Positions 24,079 to 37,300 of a DNA stretch of 64,000 bases are shown in pieces. The stretch covers positions 68,601,719 to 68,665,718 of the forward strand of contig OY755046.1 of assembly GCA_963576565.1 (NCBI GenBank). The letters run 5' to 3'. The notes below the pieces were generated by a model. That model had not been told where the DNA came from. It did no database searches and was given only the letters and a program-made list of their open reading frames with translations. Numbering within the stretch: position 1 is the first letter of the stretch; the number at the start of each line of letters is the position of its first letter. The position numbers and the translations under genes are program-made. This DNA is from Aspidapion aeneum (Eukaryota; Arthropoda; Insecta; Coleoptera; Brentidae).

Positions 24079-24591
24079 AAAATACTCTGCCTATATATGG
24101 GCTGCTAAGCTCACACTAGGTACTATAGTTCTAGTGTACGTGTGAGCTAATATAACTAAAAACTGAAATATATTTTATTCAACTACAGACTAAATTACCT
24201 TTCGTTTGATACCACACAAGCCATGTTTTAAATTAAACTCAATTTTTTTAAATCTACCCCCACCCTTAAAAAAACAAGAACTAACATGTATTTTGTTTAA
24301 CTCCGGACTCAATTACCTTTCGTTTGATATCACACATGCCTTATTTTCACATAAACTCAAATTTTGGAAATCTACCCCCACCCATTTATTTGGCTTGTGT
24401 TCGGTGGATTTTGTTCATTTTTAAATGGGACCATCTCGACCCAAGACCCAGCCTAGGTACCAAATTTCATTGAAATCGGTCAAGCCGTTTTTAAGTTATG
24501 CGCGTTGGTCGTTACAGACAGACATACAGACATACAGACAGACAGACGGCGCAACAAAAAAGTTTCAAAATCACCTGAAACGCAAAGATAT
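24079..24591 (+). mobile_element. Family A element, short microsatellite, right end lost
   Basis: Contains the ACTCTGCC start, the AGCTCACAC hairpin, two ~108-bp units, GCGTTGGTCGTTACAGACAG, only about 30 bp of CAGA-type repeat, then GGCGCAACAAAAAAG. It breaks off at a TACAGTGTGTCC sequence near 24592, likely another element's end. Confidence 0.8.
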
Positions 24592-26600
24592 ACAGTGTGT
24601 CCACGTAAGTTGGCGGCATATGGGAAACGTTTTTATTATTAGCTTTACGAAAAAAAGTTATTCTTCATAAAAAGTTCTGCATGGTCCAAAACCTAAAATG
24701 CAACCATCAGATGTTAAATTTTTTCAGTCATATTACGAGGTTTGTCAAAAAATGTAATTTTTGCTCTAGAGTAAAGTACCTTTCTTTTTGACAATATCGA
24801 AAATTGTTATAAAGAAAAGATGTTTAGAATTAAAAATAGCTTTCAAATATTCAGCATTGTTTATTTACATTAAAAAAATATTTTTTTCTACATTTTCTCT
24901 GCGATTACGTTAGAAATTTAAGTTTCTCGAAATCGTAAGCAATTCCGTGCTTGTCGATCGTATCCTTGGTTTGATACACCACTGCATTTCTCCATGAAAA
25001 ATTTAAAGGGTAAGATCGAGGCGTTTAAAGACTAAAATCGATTTTCTTGCCACATGAAAAATGATTGGTTCCCTTGTGTTTTTTTTATAGTTTTACTTTC
25101 TTAAACGATTTTTTCTGAAGGTTGTTTTTTTTTAAACAAATAATTTATCAATAAGGTGGTAGCCTACAGTTAGTTAGTTAGTTAGTTATTCTTTATTTCC
25201 AACAAATCATTTTCAGAAAATGCAATACCCAACTAACATTTATAGTAGCGGCTACATCTTCTAAAGGCTTTGCTACTTTCTTATAGTAGAAATGTGGTGA
25301 TCCCAACCAAAATTTGTTACTTTTTAGTTCTAACTACTATTTAGTATCAGGAAATAGTAGATGTTTCGTAAAAACGACCCTCTAAACTACTTCATAGGAT
25401 TGTTTCTTGATAGTCGATTCTAATAGTCTTCTCTACCACAATAGGACGTTGCTAAAGTTTTACTTTCTTTTTAGTCGTTATTTCGTAGTCGCCCTGACTT
25501 TTATATCCTACTTAATTACCACTAGAAAGTTAAGCTTCATTGGAGTCCCAAACAAGTGTATCCGACAACTACATTATAACTTTAATTTTTACCACAAAAG
25601 TTTGTGTCATCATAGTAACATCTGATGTAACAATGTAGACAAAATAACTTTTTGGATCAACTTTAAAGCCGCAACTACTTTCAAGTAACCTTTTCGACTA
25701 TCAGGGAATATAGTTTGGGACGCCATGTTTTTATGTAAGAAAGAAAATTTAATATTTTTGTTGTCGTTTTATGAGCTCATATTTTATAAACAAATTAGTT
25801 GAAGCTTACCAAAAATGCTCTTCTTAAGCACCATTTGTTGGAGTTAACTGTCGATTATGAAAACATAACCTCCAAAATCACAACACAAAAATTCCATCAG
25901 CTACCAGAAAACGGCTCAATTTTACGGGCGCACCGGTTTTTTGCAATATATATAATGCATGTTATACAAAAAACTTTGCGTCGCACTCGAATTTTGATCC
26001 TCTGCTCGTAAATTCTCACACTTTTGGATAACATAGTTCATATTATAACCATAACCAAACAAAAAAACTAAGTGAGTCTGTTTACTGTTGTGTCCACCAT
26101 ATTGTGTAACAATTCTACCAAAAAGAAACGATTATATTATTTGCAACTACATCGCAACTTTTATGCCATTACGGAAAAAAAACAGCCTCTACGACGTAGT
26201 AGATACCTGGCAATGACGTAGTAGTGTAGTTGTTACTACAGTGACTTTAAACACTTGGCCAAGTAGTTATAACCAGAAATTGGTTCCCCACTTAGGGAAT
26301 TATAACGTCGCTGTATGGTATACTGAGACGTAGCGGGAGTACGTTGCGGTTACTTTTAAGAAATTCTTTCTAGTTGGGGTTTCGTCGTTACAACTTTAAT
26401 TGTTTGTTGGGTAGTAACGTCAAAAAAGAAAATTTAGGTATCTGAAATACCTTAAAACAGTAAAACATAAATTTGTATTACCTTAAATATAATAAAAATA
26501 TTTAAAAAGTTCTAAAATAAACAAATTACCTACATTAGAGTTTAAATCTCTTGTTTTTCCAGAACATATTTGTTTACTTACTTCTTTTTTAAAGTGTACT
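24592..26600. other. Intergenic, no gene recognised
   Basis: The only simple repeat is TTAGTTAGTTAGTTAG at about 25173-25188. The region from 25230 to 26400 is rich in scattered ACTACT/AGTAGT words but I could not resolve an element. Short frames here (for example 25799-26011) have no recognisable domain. Confidence 0.5.
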
Positions 26601-26601
26601 A

Positions 26602-26753
26602 TACTGCCGTCATAAGCAAAAACACAGTAATGATATTTGATATTTCATAGTCTTGGGACAACAATCTCAGATAATATATTTTGCATAGAGTGTTACCTTA
26701 GAATGTGAGCTATTAAATGTATTGCTACTGTGTTTTTGCTTATGACGGAAGTA
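26602..26753. mobile_element. 152-bp MITE with TACTGCCGTCATAAGC ends
   Basis: Ends of about 27 bp are inverted with one difference (TACTGCCGTC versus TACTTCCGTC). TA-rich flanks are compatible with a TA target. Non-autonomous. Confidence 0.8.
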
Positions 26754-26832
26754 TATCTGTCAAATCTTTTATTGCCCTAGGAAGCATTTGATAAGTTTTA
26801 ACTGCTCTATAATAGGGATTCCGTTCAGAAAA

Positions 26833-27110
26833 CTAGAACTATGATGATGATGATGATTCATATGTGAATGGGCCTTGCAGCCCCTCCACTGCGACCACCA
26901 GTCTCAACACTGTATAGGCATATCCTCCAAAAAGGCCGGCTATCAGTTTGGGTGAAACACTGTTCAGATCTTCTGAGTCAATCTGAGGTTTACCGAAAGT
27001 GTTTTGACGTAAAAGTGTAATGGCCGGACATTCGCACAGTACATGTCTGACTATTTCGTCATCCTCGTCACAGAGTCTACATTTGGTCTCTTCTGTTAAT
27101 CCCATTCTGT
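26833..27110 (-). mobile_element. R1/I-like LINE C-terminal domain, distal part
   Basis: The minus-strand frame reads RMGLTEETKCRLCDEDDEI, then VRHVLCECPAI, with C-x2-C...H...C spacing typical of the zinc knuckle after the reverse transcriptase and RNase H of R1/I-type LINEs. It ends at a stop followed by a (ATC)n-like tail at 26841-26856. The upstream half lies beyond the Jockey insertion, at 28432-28670. Confidence 0.8.
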
Positions 27111-28431
27111 TTTTGCTGCCAATTATATCCAAGCTCTATGAGAAATTATTGCTTAAAAGAATAAAACCCATCGTAGAAAGACAAGAAATTATTCCATCTC
27201 ATCAATTTGGTTTTCAAGACAAGCATTCCACGATAGATTAAGTACATAGAATTACTAATATAATAGAAGAGGGAAAAGTTTGTTCTGCAGTTTTTCTAGA
27301 TGTAGCACAAGCATTTGACAAAGTGTGGCATGCAGGCCTTACTTTTAAACTAAAACGGTTTCTGCCAAAACAATATTCGGATATTTTGGAATCATACATA
27401 TCTGATAGACATTTTAGAGTAAAACAGGAAGACTCATACTCAAATTTAAGAAAAATTCAAGCAGGCGTGCCCCAGGGTAGCGTACTAGGCCCTTATCTAT
27501 ACTTATTATTCACTTGCGATATCCCAAAGCCAGAAAATTGTCACTTAGCAACATTTGCAGATGATACTGGTTTATTGACGGTAGAAAAATCTATTGAAAA
27601 ATGCATAGAAAAACTTCAGGATGCAGTCACCGAAGTTCACAGTTGGACCACAAAGTGGCGAATAAAATTAAATGAAACCAAATCAATTCATGTTGATTTT
27701 ACAAACAAAAATATAAATCACATACAAATAACAATTAACAACATTCCCGTACCATATTCAAATCAGGCAAAATATCTCGGTATAACACTTGATGCCAAAT
27801 TGCGCTGGAAAGCACATGTTAAGAACAAAAAAGAAGAACTTGAGATAAGGTATAGAAAAATGAACTGGCTAATTGGAAGGAAGTCCAATTTAACAATTCA
27901 TAATAAAGTTTCTGCTTTATAGACAAATACTGAAACCAGTATGGACATATGGTATTCAACTATGGGGTTGTGCTAAAGAGAGTTTCTAGTTTTACAGAGA
28001 TTTCAAAATAAAGTATTAAGAAACATTGTGAATGCACCTTGGTACGTTCGAAATAGTGACCTTCATCGAGATCTAAAAATCGAAACTGTAGCAGAGACTA
28101 TAAAAAAGTACGCAAAAAGCCATGAAGATAGACTTCATCGGCATGTGAATGTGGAAGCAATTCAGCTTCTAGACAATACTATGCTAGTTCGAAGACTAAA
28201 AAGAGTGAAGCCGTTTGAGCTAGTAAACTAAGTGAATTATATAAAACAAAATAATGATACAAACACAATACAATTGTGAGTTACAGACTAAACAAAGCGG
28301 GGAGAACTGTTGAGTGAACCCTAAGTTTAAATCTGACTTTTCTAGTAAATTAAGTTAAAACAAAATTGCTTATTAGTCTTACTGACTAGATTGTAATACA
28401 ATAAACACAGTGTGTTTGACAAATAAAAAAA
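27111..28431 (+). mobile_element. Jockey-type LINE, 5'-truncated, with 13-bp target duplication
   Basis: Translation gives LLPIISKLYEKLLLKRIKPI (fingers), AVFLDVAQAFDKVWH, QAGVPQGSVLGPYLY, and the catalytic FADDTGLL box, then a thumb region and a C-terminal block to a stop at 28231. There is one in-frame stop near 27239 and a frameshift near 27920, so it is dead. It ends in an A-rich tail (28421-28431). AATCCCATTCTGT is present on both sides (27098-27110 and 28432-28444). Confidence 0.92.
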
Positions 28432-28670
28432 AATCCCATTCTGTGGATGGGTACTCTCAGTTGACAACAACCCGTAAAAAGACCAGTCACGTATCTCCTG
28501 TCTGGTAAGTCCCATGATGTTCCTGGCTCTGTTTCTACAAGGTCCTTTAATGAAATCTTTAGAGTCAGCCAGTTCTGGTACATTTGGTATGGTATTGTAT
28601 TGTTGGAAGCTATTCTCCATCCATTTTAATATGATCGCCTCTTCCACGCGTGACCATGGCAGTTTCTAGA
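28432..28670 (-). mobile_element. R1/I-like LINE C-terminal domain, proximal part
   Basis: The minus strand reads RNRARNIMGLTRQEIRDW, with a nearby frame giving TGCCQLRVPIHRMG. This joins to the RMGLTEE start of the distal part at 27110 once the Jockey insertion is removed. One frameshift is present. Confidence 0.8.
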
Positions 28671-28679
28671 GCATTATCA

Positions 28680-29045
28680 CTTGATACAGTAAAATAACTC
28701 TGGATGCTTTTTTACAAACATAACAAGAGATTTAAAATAGAGGGAAGGAGCAGTTAAGATTCTACACTTCTTGAAAGGATGTCCAGGATTACCAGTATCA
28801 TCAGCATACTGCGATAGGAGATCGGTATCTAAAAGGACCGACAGCATACAGCAGGAATTGAGTGTAAGACCCAAAATTAATCTTTGTGGGACGTCTTGAT
28901 TTATTTTTGATGCTTTAGAAAAGTACTATTTTAGGTGATGCTTTACACTAACGATTTGTTTCCTGTTGTTTAAATAAGAGTTAATAATTGATGATCCACA
29001 GTATCGAAGGCCTTCGAGAGGTCAAAAAAGTTAAACAGTACATCG
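28680..29045 (-). mobile_element. Degraded non-LTR reverse transcriptase fragment
   Basis: On the minus strand, LFNFFDLSKAFDTVDHQLL (RT motif A) near 29040 is followed by VPQRLILG, and QYADDTG (motif C) near 28805. Stops and frameshifts interrupt it. Resembles the CR1/Jockey group. Confidence 0.75.
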
Positions 29046-29159
29046 GTCTATTTTTTAAGTAATAAGTAACAGGTTAAATTTTCATACATAGATTTATTTT
29101 TCCGAGACAATCAACTTTTTCCTGCGGGCGCAGAAATATTTCGAGCTTCGGATTTACTA

Positions 29160-29385
29160 AACCAAGAATGCATTTTTGGGGACAATGTTGCCATTTACAC
29201 ATTGATATATTTTTTTTTATGCTACGGGTTACTAATTTCTAATTTTTTTACTTTTTTCATTTCGTAATTTATAAGTTGAAAAAAATGACACTAAAGAATT
29301 ATTAACTAGCGATTTTTTTCTGTGACGTAAAAAAATGTGTTTGAAAGTAAATGGCGACATTGTCCCCAAAACCACACTCTGTTAG
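29160..29385. repeat. Inverted repeat upstream of KIF17
   Basis: The left block GGGGACAATGTTGCCATTTAC is mirrored by GTAAATGGCGACATTGTCCCC at 29349-29370. Probably a decayed MITE; it ends about 300 bp before the KIF17 start codon. Confidence 0.65.
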
Positions 29386-29679
29386 AAATCACTTTCAAGA
29401 AAAAGTTAATCAAAAATAAAATGCCCTTTGTTAAAAAAAACTAAATTTTTTCATATTTATTTTATTTCCTCAATCAATAAAAACATTGAACTTTTAGGAC
29501 CATTGATCTGTGTTAATAATAAATGTATAAATTTAACAAAAAAAAATTTTTTTTAGGTCTAGAAAATAAAACAATTGATATCGGAAAAATTAAAGGAAAT
29601 TTTTTAATTTACACAATTTGTTTTTTTAGAAAAATGATTGTCCAGAAAACGTTGAATCCTGTCAACTATCTTTGAAGAT

Positions 29680-29751
29680 ATGGCAGAAAACGTCAAAGTC
29701 ATAGTAAGATGTCGGCCTATGAACAGAAAAGAGACAGAACTAAATTGCAAA
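29680..29751 (+). CDS. KIF17: KIF17 exon 1
   Basis: Start codon with [18 protein letters not shown], the first beta-strand of the kinesin motor. The start is chosen because family members begin a few residues before VRCRP. Donor AAA|GTAAGT, phase 0, residues 1-24. Confidence 0.95.
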
Positions 29752-31307
29752 GTAAGTGAGTGCAAAAGCACATATTAAGTTATACATTTATGGAAACTTA
29801 TTACTTTATGTAAGACAAGAACAACTGCATATATGCATAAAATATGTACTATGTAAGAAAAAAAGATAGAAGTTTACACGTGGTTATGCGCATTGTTTCA
29901 GGATAGCCCATTGAGTTGTATAACGCCCTCATTGAGTTGTATAACGCCCTGAAAGGGTATAGAAGTCAATGGAATAGCCAGACCCACAGCCAATACCTCT
30001 CCTCTGTGCGCCCCGGTAAAATAGAGGGAGGAAATTTATGACACCGATTGTTTTTCTAGCGCGGCCTTCTTTTCTTTCGACAGTTCGTAAAGAAAATCGA
30101 TTGAGGGTAGTTGTACATAAAATATGTGAAATTTAGACGATAACTACGTAACGCATAAGCTTGTACTTTTTTATATATAGGACAGGTAAATCGACTTCTG
30201 ATCATCTCTTTTGTATAACCCAAGTTATTGAAAAGAAAATGGCATACGGACAAGAGCTGCATCTGCTTTACGTCGATTTGCAGAAGGCATATGATAGTAT
30301 ACCACTAAATCTACTTTGGAAAGCGTTGGAAAACACAAACATAAGCGTACAACTAATTAAGGCCATCAAAGAGTTATACCGCAATAGTAAGGCAAAAGTT
30401 AAAATAAAAGCAAAACTAACCAAAGGCTTTCAAGTAAATAAAGGTCTTAAACAAGGTTGCTGTATCTCGCCTACGCTCTTCAAGATATACTTGGAACAAG
30501 TGCTTAAAGTATGGAAGAGAAAATGCCAAAACATGGGAATTCCGTTGGACGAAACCACCTTGTATACTTTATGTTTCGCCGATGATCAGATAGTAGTGGC
30601 TCAGGATTATGACGATTTCGAATATATGACACGAAAACTAATAGAAGAGTACAATAAGTGGGGACTAGAGGTTAATCTCAATAAGACAGAGTATATGTGT
30701 ATCGGTGGAATGAAACAGGATCTAATCTTAAATACCGGGCAGCGAATTCAGTCCTGTGATGAGTATAAATACTTAGGTCAAAAATTACAGCTGTCGGAAC
30801 ACTAGACAAAGCTATAAAAGATCGAAACGTACAAGGAAGAAAAGCAATAACTTTATTAAATGGAAGAATTTGGGACCAAAGTATATTACATACGGCTCAG
30901 AAGTATGGCCAATCAAGGATAGAACAGAAAAAATGCTTTCCGTTACGGAGATGGACTATTGGAGAAGAGTAGCAGGGAAATCAAAAAGAGAAAGAGTTAC
31001 AAATCAAAGAATAAGAGAAATTATGACAATGGGTGAACGTACTTTAGTGGATGATAAAAGAACCAAACAACTGGTGTGGTACGAACATGTACAAAGAATG
31101 AATGATGAAAGACTACCTAAACAAATACTACAATGGAAACCAACTGGCCGAAGAAAACGAGGACGGCCAAGGAGAAGCTGGAGAGAAGGAATAGACAGTG
31201 AAAGAAGAATAAAAGGCCTAGATGATGAATTATGGGCAAACAGAAACGAGTGGAGATTGGGTATCGGAAGACGTAGAACGTTGTGAGACCGATAAATATA
31301 TATATAT

Positions 31308-31387
<80 letters not shown>

Positions 31388-34300
31388 ATATATATTTTAT
31401 AATATTTAATGCCGTGTCTGTCACAAACTAAAGTTTATGGCCTCCCCAGCGAAGCAAATAAGGGAGGGCTCTGTTTTAAAAACAAATTCTTTTATACCGA
31501 GCAGTATCCGCGCCTATAATAAAATTTGGTTCGGACATTAATTAGCATTTCAGGTGTCACTGATTGTAGAGTGGTGATTATTTTTGGCTCAAGTTCATCC
31601 AAAGTTAAAAAAAAATCTTAAATAGACATGGGAACAAATTTGGCTTTTTGCATAGACCCATAAAAAAAGGCAAAACTCACCATTTTGTTTAATTTTTAGT
31701 GTGTGGTGAAAGTTAGCAACTGCGTGGTGGAGACGTGGGATCCTGGAGAAGGACCTTCACTCCCAAAAACCTTCACATTTGACTCCACCTATGGCCAAGA
31801 TTCCATCACAGAAAATATTTACAATGATATTTGTTATCCTTTGGTTGAGGTAAGCAGAATTATAAACACTACTACTACTACTATGTCGGTTTAGGACGTT
31901 TTTCTACGTTGTCCGACGCCTATTTGAACCTGTTCCATTTTAGTTTAGGACGCCCTCTTTTTCTGCGCCTATATTGGTTGGCATTCTAGGACCTGCTTAG
32001 GTAATCTTTCATCATTCATCCGTTGACGTGACCGTACCATATCAGTTGTCATTTAGTGATGTCATCCGTTATGCTTTCCTCGATTCCCATTCTTTCTTTT
32101 ATGATCTCATTTCTTATATGATCTGTTCTAGATATTCTCATTGATCTTCTTATTGCATCCATTTCATATAGGTTATATTTCACATTCTGTTTTATCTCTC
32201 TGCTCCATAAAATACTGTTAAGACATCCAATCATTTTTTGCTTATAATTACATTAGTTAATTTGCTAAAAATTTATTAATTTACTTTTTTTAGAGTGTCA
32301 CCGAGGGCTACAACTCAACAATTTTCGTTTATGGTCAAACAGGTTGTGGCAAATCCTTCACCATGGAAGGGGTGAAGGGGGGCGACCCCAGTCAAAAAGG
32401 GGTAATTTCCCGAGCATTTGAACATGTGTTCGAAACGATATCTGTCACGACAGGTGTCAAATATCTCGCCTTAGTTAGTTATTTGGAAATTTATAACGAA
32501 CAAATTAGGTTAGTATTATCACAAAGCTATATAGTCCAGTCATTATAGAATTCGAGCTTGCAAAACGTGAAGTAGTTGCGATTTTGAGATAATATGTTGT
32601 TGATTCCTAAAAACAAATTTAAGTTTTCGACCTTGGGGGGCGGCTCCCCCCGCCATCTTGCTAAATCCAGTGCACAAGGTTTTTTTTTTTAATTACTTGG
32701 TCCCTGCACATTTTAGAAAAAAAAGTTTTAGACAAAAGTTGAAGAAAATAAAAATTCCCGATGTTGTATGTTTTTTTGTGAGACGAATGGTTTTCGAATT
32801 ATGACGCTAAACATTTCGCTGCCATTTTGGATTTTGACCAATTTTTTTATTTATTGGCCTTTAACTTCGAAACTGCTAGCCTATAAAATGAAATATCATT
32901 GAATCCTCTGGGTCGCACCTTTGCTGAGATACGAACCCTGAAGTTTTAGCAGTACACCCGTTTCCTACGTATTTTCATGGTATATGCAAAATAAACCGAA
33001 ATTATTCAGTTTTATGTCATTTTCTGAAAAGGTTAGCATTTTACAGACAATGTGTAATCAAGGTTGTTGTAGAAAATTAAATTATCACCGACGTGCGCCA
33101 AGTTCACGGTTAGCAATTAAATGGCACCCATAAATTGGGGTTATTTTTTAAGATCATGAAAATGTCTTTTTAGGTTTTATTCAGTTTTCAAAAAAACTAA
33201 GCATTTTAGAGAAAAATGGTAAAATACCTTTTTTAGAGAAAATAAAATGTTCTTTTAAACGGCATATCACAAAGTTGTATTAAGGCTATTATTGACACTT
33301 GAGGAGCGTCCGCATATTGAGGTTATTTTTTTTAAAATTTTTTATTTGTTTTATTAATTTTTCTTAAAAACTAAGCATGTTTAATTTTGTATTGTTAGAT
33401 TATCATTAAAACGATATGTATCTAGTGGGTTTTTATTAACGGGTAACGGATAATATTGTCTTCAACTTTTGTTATAAACTTTTTTTTTAACGTACAGTAA
33501 CCAAGTAATTAAAAAAACTCTGCCAATATATGGGCCCCTAAGCTCACACTAGGTACCATTGTTATGGTGTACGTGTGAGCTAAAATAACTAAAAACTGAA
33601 ATATATGTTATTCAACTCCAGACTAAATTACCTTTCGTTTGATACCACACAAGCCATGTTTTGACTTAAACTCAAATTTTTGAAATCTACCCCCACCCTT
33701 AAAAAAAACAAAAATTAAAATGTATTTTGTTTAACTCCGAACTCAATTACTTTTCGTTTGATATCACTCATGCCATATTTTTACGTAAATTCTAATTTAT
33801 TTAATCTACCCCCACCCTTTTTTTTAACAAAAATCTATTTTGTTTAACTCCAGACTCAATTACCCTTCGTTTGATATCACACACGCCATATTTTCACATA
33901 AACTCTAATTTTTGAAGTCTACCCCCCTTGTATTTGGCTTGTGTTCGGTGGATTTTGTTCATTTTTAAATGGGACCATCTCGACCCAAGACCCAGTCTAG
34001 GTACCAAATTTCATTGAAATCGGGCAAGCGGTTTTTGAGTTATGCGCGTTGGTCGTTACAGACAGACATACAGACAGACAGACAGACAGACAGACGGCGC
34101 GACAAAAAAGTTTCAAAATCATCTGAAACGCAAAGATATATAAAAACTTTTGAAATCGGAGCAACTTTTTTTTTCTCGAAAAAATTAGGATCACTATAGC
34201 TGAACACTACTATAGTATAGTATATGTGTGAGCTAAAAACACTTTTTGTGCACACTAAATATAAGAGGGGTTCGTTTAAAAATTTAAATGTTTACCATAT

Positions 34301-37300
34301 TCTATTTTTCTATTATTATTACTTAAATGCTTTATTTTAACATTTTTAGGGACCTTCTAGTGCCAAATGATAAAATGACTTCTAGTAACTCACTTAGCTT
34401 AAAAGAAACTCCGAATGAGGGCGTTACTGTTCCAGGTAAGGTTTTTACTTTTTACCGTTCTACCCGCGCAAATTTCCAATGGCCAGAAAAGGTATTGTTT
34501 TCGACAAAAAATAATTTAAAAAAACATAAATAACATCGAAAATGTGTTATTTCGGTGAATTTTGACCTATCTTAGCAATATCGTTGTGACGTCTGTTTGT
34601 ATGCATGTCTGTCTGTAACACGATAGCTCCTAAACCGCTGAACCGATTTTTATGAGATTTTCAGGTAAAATAGTGCAAAATACAGTTTTTTCTCAATACT
34701 TTATGTTTTTCCTAAAAACTTCGTAGGATCTTCCATTTCTAAGATATTTATAAAAACTTATTTCACGGCGGAAATTCACTTGGAGTGTGCTAATAGGCTA
34801 GGAAGGTATCAGATCCATCATGGATCCATTTATTAATAGTAGTAGTAGTAGTAGTGTGGGAGAGGCTCTAGGCCTGGCGACTAGGCACATGAAGCGCCCT
34901 TTTCGACAACCCCCGGGCATCCCACCTACTGCGTCCTTTCTTTGCCAAGGAATCTGCCCTTCTTCTGTACAAAGGCCAGAATATCGGGCCACCTCAAATT
35001 CAGAAGGTCCTCCGTCCCAAAGGAGGAAGTGCGCCGAGGTCTCGTCCTCGGCCCAGCATCGCTACTCTCATTTTCGCCACGTGTCCTTGTAGAACGCACC
35101 TCTCTTTGTGTTCTATGGAGCAGCCAGTCCCTACGGGACTTTGTGTATCCTGTCACATACTCCTTCACCTGTCTGGCGTTTTCTGTGTAGGTCCATTCCT
35201 TTTGTATCTCTTTCTTGGCCCACTCTGTTAGAGCCGACTTTATTTGCCCTCTTGTGAGTCACAGGAAAGGGTCTGGCCCGACGCATTTCTGCCGGGATGC
35301 GTATTTACGTTTCTGTGCTGATTTCACGGCAGCGCTGTTTTGAAATAGACACGGAAATGTTGCAACATATTTGGTTACAAATGCGTGTTGATTTTAAGGC
35401 GCCGAGGCTCGAACAAGGCACGGATTTGTATTGAATTACGCAGCGCAGGGGTTTACTTATTAGTGCACATTTGAAACTTAAAATGGATTCACGTTGTTTA
35501 TTAGTTTGATTTTGAGGTTATATGTTTGTTAATATGAAAATTATGGAGCAGTTTAAAAGTATTTGTACTAATATTACTCAAGATTTTGAAATTCTTTGAA
35601 GTTTGAAGAACACTCTTCCATTAACTATACCTGCAAAATTCAGTGTTCATTGTCTTACACCGGCAACTACGACCACAGATGTTGTTCTGTTATTAATAAA
35701 TTTTAATGATTTAAATGATTTTCACTTGATTTCTAACCACATGAAAATAGAAAGTTTCAAAAACCTAACCTAACGAAAGCTAATCAATCAAATCCAACCG
35801 AACTGAACCAAAGCAAACTAAACCAATAATAAAAACTTTCCTGAGTTCCTACCCGGGATCCTAGAGGATGTGAATCCGAACCGAACCGATCCTAACTAAA
35901 CCGAACCAAACCTAACCTAACCAAACTAAACTACAACACTATTCACACCCTCTAGGATCCCGGGAAAGAAGTCAGGAAAGTTTTTTTTAAATTGTTGGTT
36001 CAGTTTGCTTTGGTTCGGTTCGGTTTGGTTCAATTCGGTTCGTTTCGGTTCGGATTCACATCCTCTGGGATCCCGGGTAGGAAGTCAGGAAAGTTTTTTT
36101 TAATTATTGGTTTAGTTTGCTTTTGTTCGGTTCGGTTAGATTTGATTGATTAGCTTTCGTTATGTTAGCGTTTTAACCTGACAGTTGAATACGCTTTTGT
36201 AATAGTTTAATGAGCGATGTTCTCTTACAGATCCGTGCTCATTTCGAGATCAAAACTCTTAAAATCAACACGTATTTGAACCCAAATATATTGTAACATT
36301 TCCGTGTCTATTTCAAAACCGCGCCGACGTGAAATGAGCACGGAAACGTAAATACGCTGCCGGGATCCACCCCTTGCGAGTTCGTCCGCTTTCTCGTTTC
36401 CTGGGACTGTCATGTGGCCTAGGACCCATACGAGCTCCACCTCTCTTACTCCGGCCAATTCTTGAAGTGCATCTGTGCACTCCTGCACCAAACTCGCTTA
36501 CATGGTTAGTTTGCACAAGCCCTGACTCAATTAAGAGAAGAAAATATTTCTAGTTTAAACCATTCAAGAATAGGGGTGAAGAGTAAAGAATCACAATAAA
36601 AATCTTCTGTTTTCTTAGGTCTGACAATCCATGCAGTCCAAACTGCTCAAGAATGCGAACATTTTTTAAACACGGGTTCGAAAAATCGTATGATCGGTGC
36701 GACACTCATGAACCAGAACAGTTCGAGGTCACATAGCATTTTTACAATCAGTGTTGAACAAATGAGTCAAGACAATAACAATGAAAGCATTAGAAAAGGT
36801 ATAGTAGCATTTTTTTACAAACAGTAGGGACTTACTGCAATAAAACCAGGCAGTAATTGTGCCGGGCACTATTCTGACAGTTTTTCAATGAAAAATGACA
36901 GTTGATCTTTAAAAATTGACATACCAAAGTCGAATTTATAAATCCTGTCGTTTATTTTCCATTAATAATGGCGGCACTGTTAACTCCGCCTTTTATAATA
37001 CACAAAAGCCTAATTTTGAAAGAAGACAGTTGTTTTTATAATGCGAAACTGTTAGAATAGTGTCGGGCACTATTACAGCCTGGATTTCTTGCAAGAAGTA
37101 CCTATTGTTTAAAATAGAAAACCAATTTTTTTTTGTTATGTTATGTTAGGTTGTATTTTTTAGGTAAATTAAACCTTGTGGACTTGGCCGGTTCGGAGCG
37201 CCAAACAAAAACCGGCGCTACAGGGGAGCGTCTAAAAGAAGCCACAAAGATTAACCTCTCTCTTAGTGCTCTGGGGAATGTCATTTCTGCCCTGGTCGAT

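Noticed and set aside
29160..29400. RFX X-box (ciliary gene promoter site) near GTTGCCATTTAC upstream of KIF17
   Set aside because: Only one half-site is acceptable; the second half does not fit the consensus and the block belongs to an inverted repeat.
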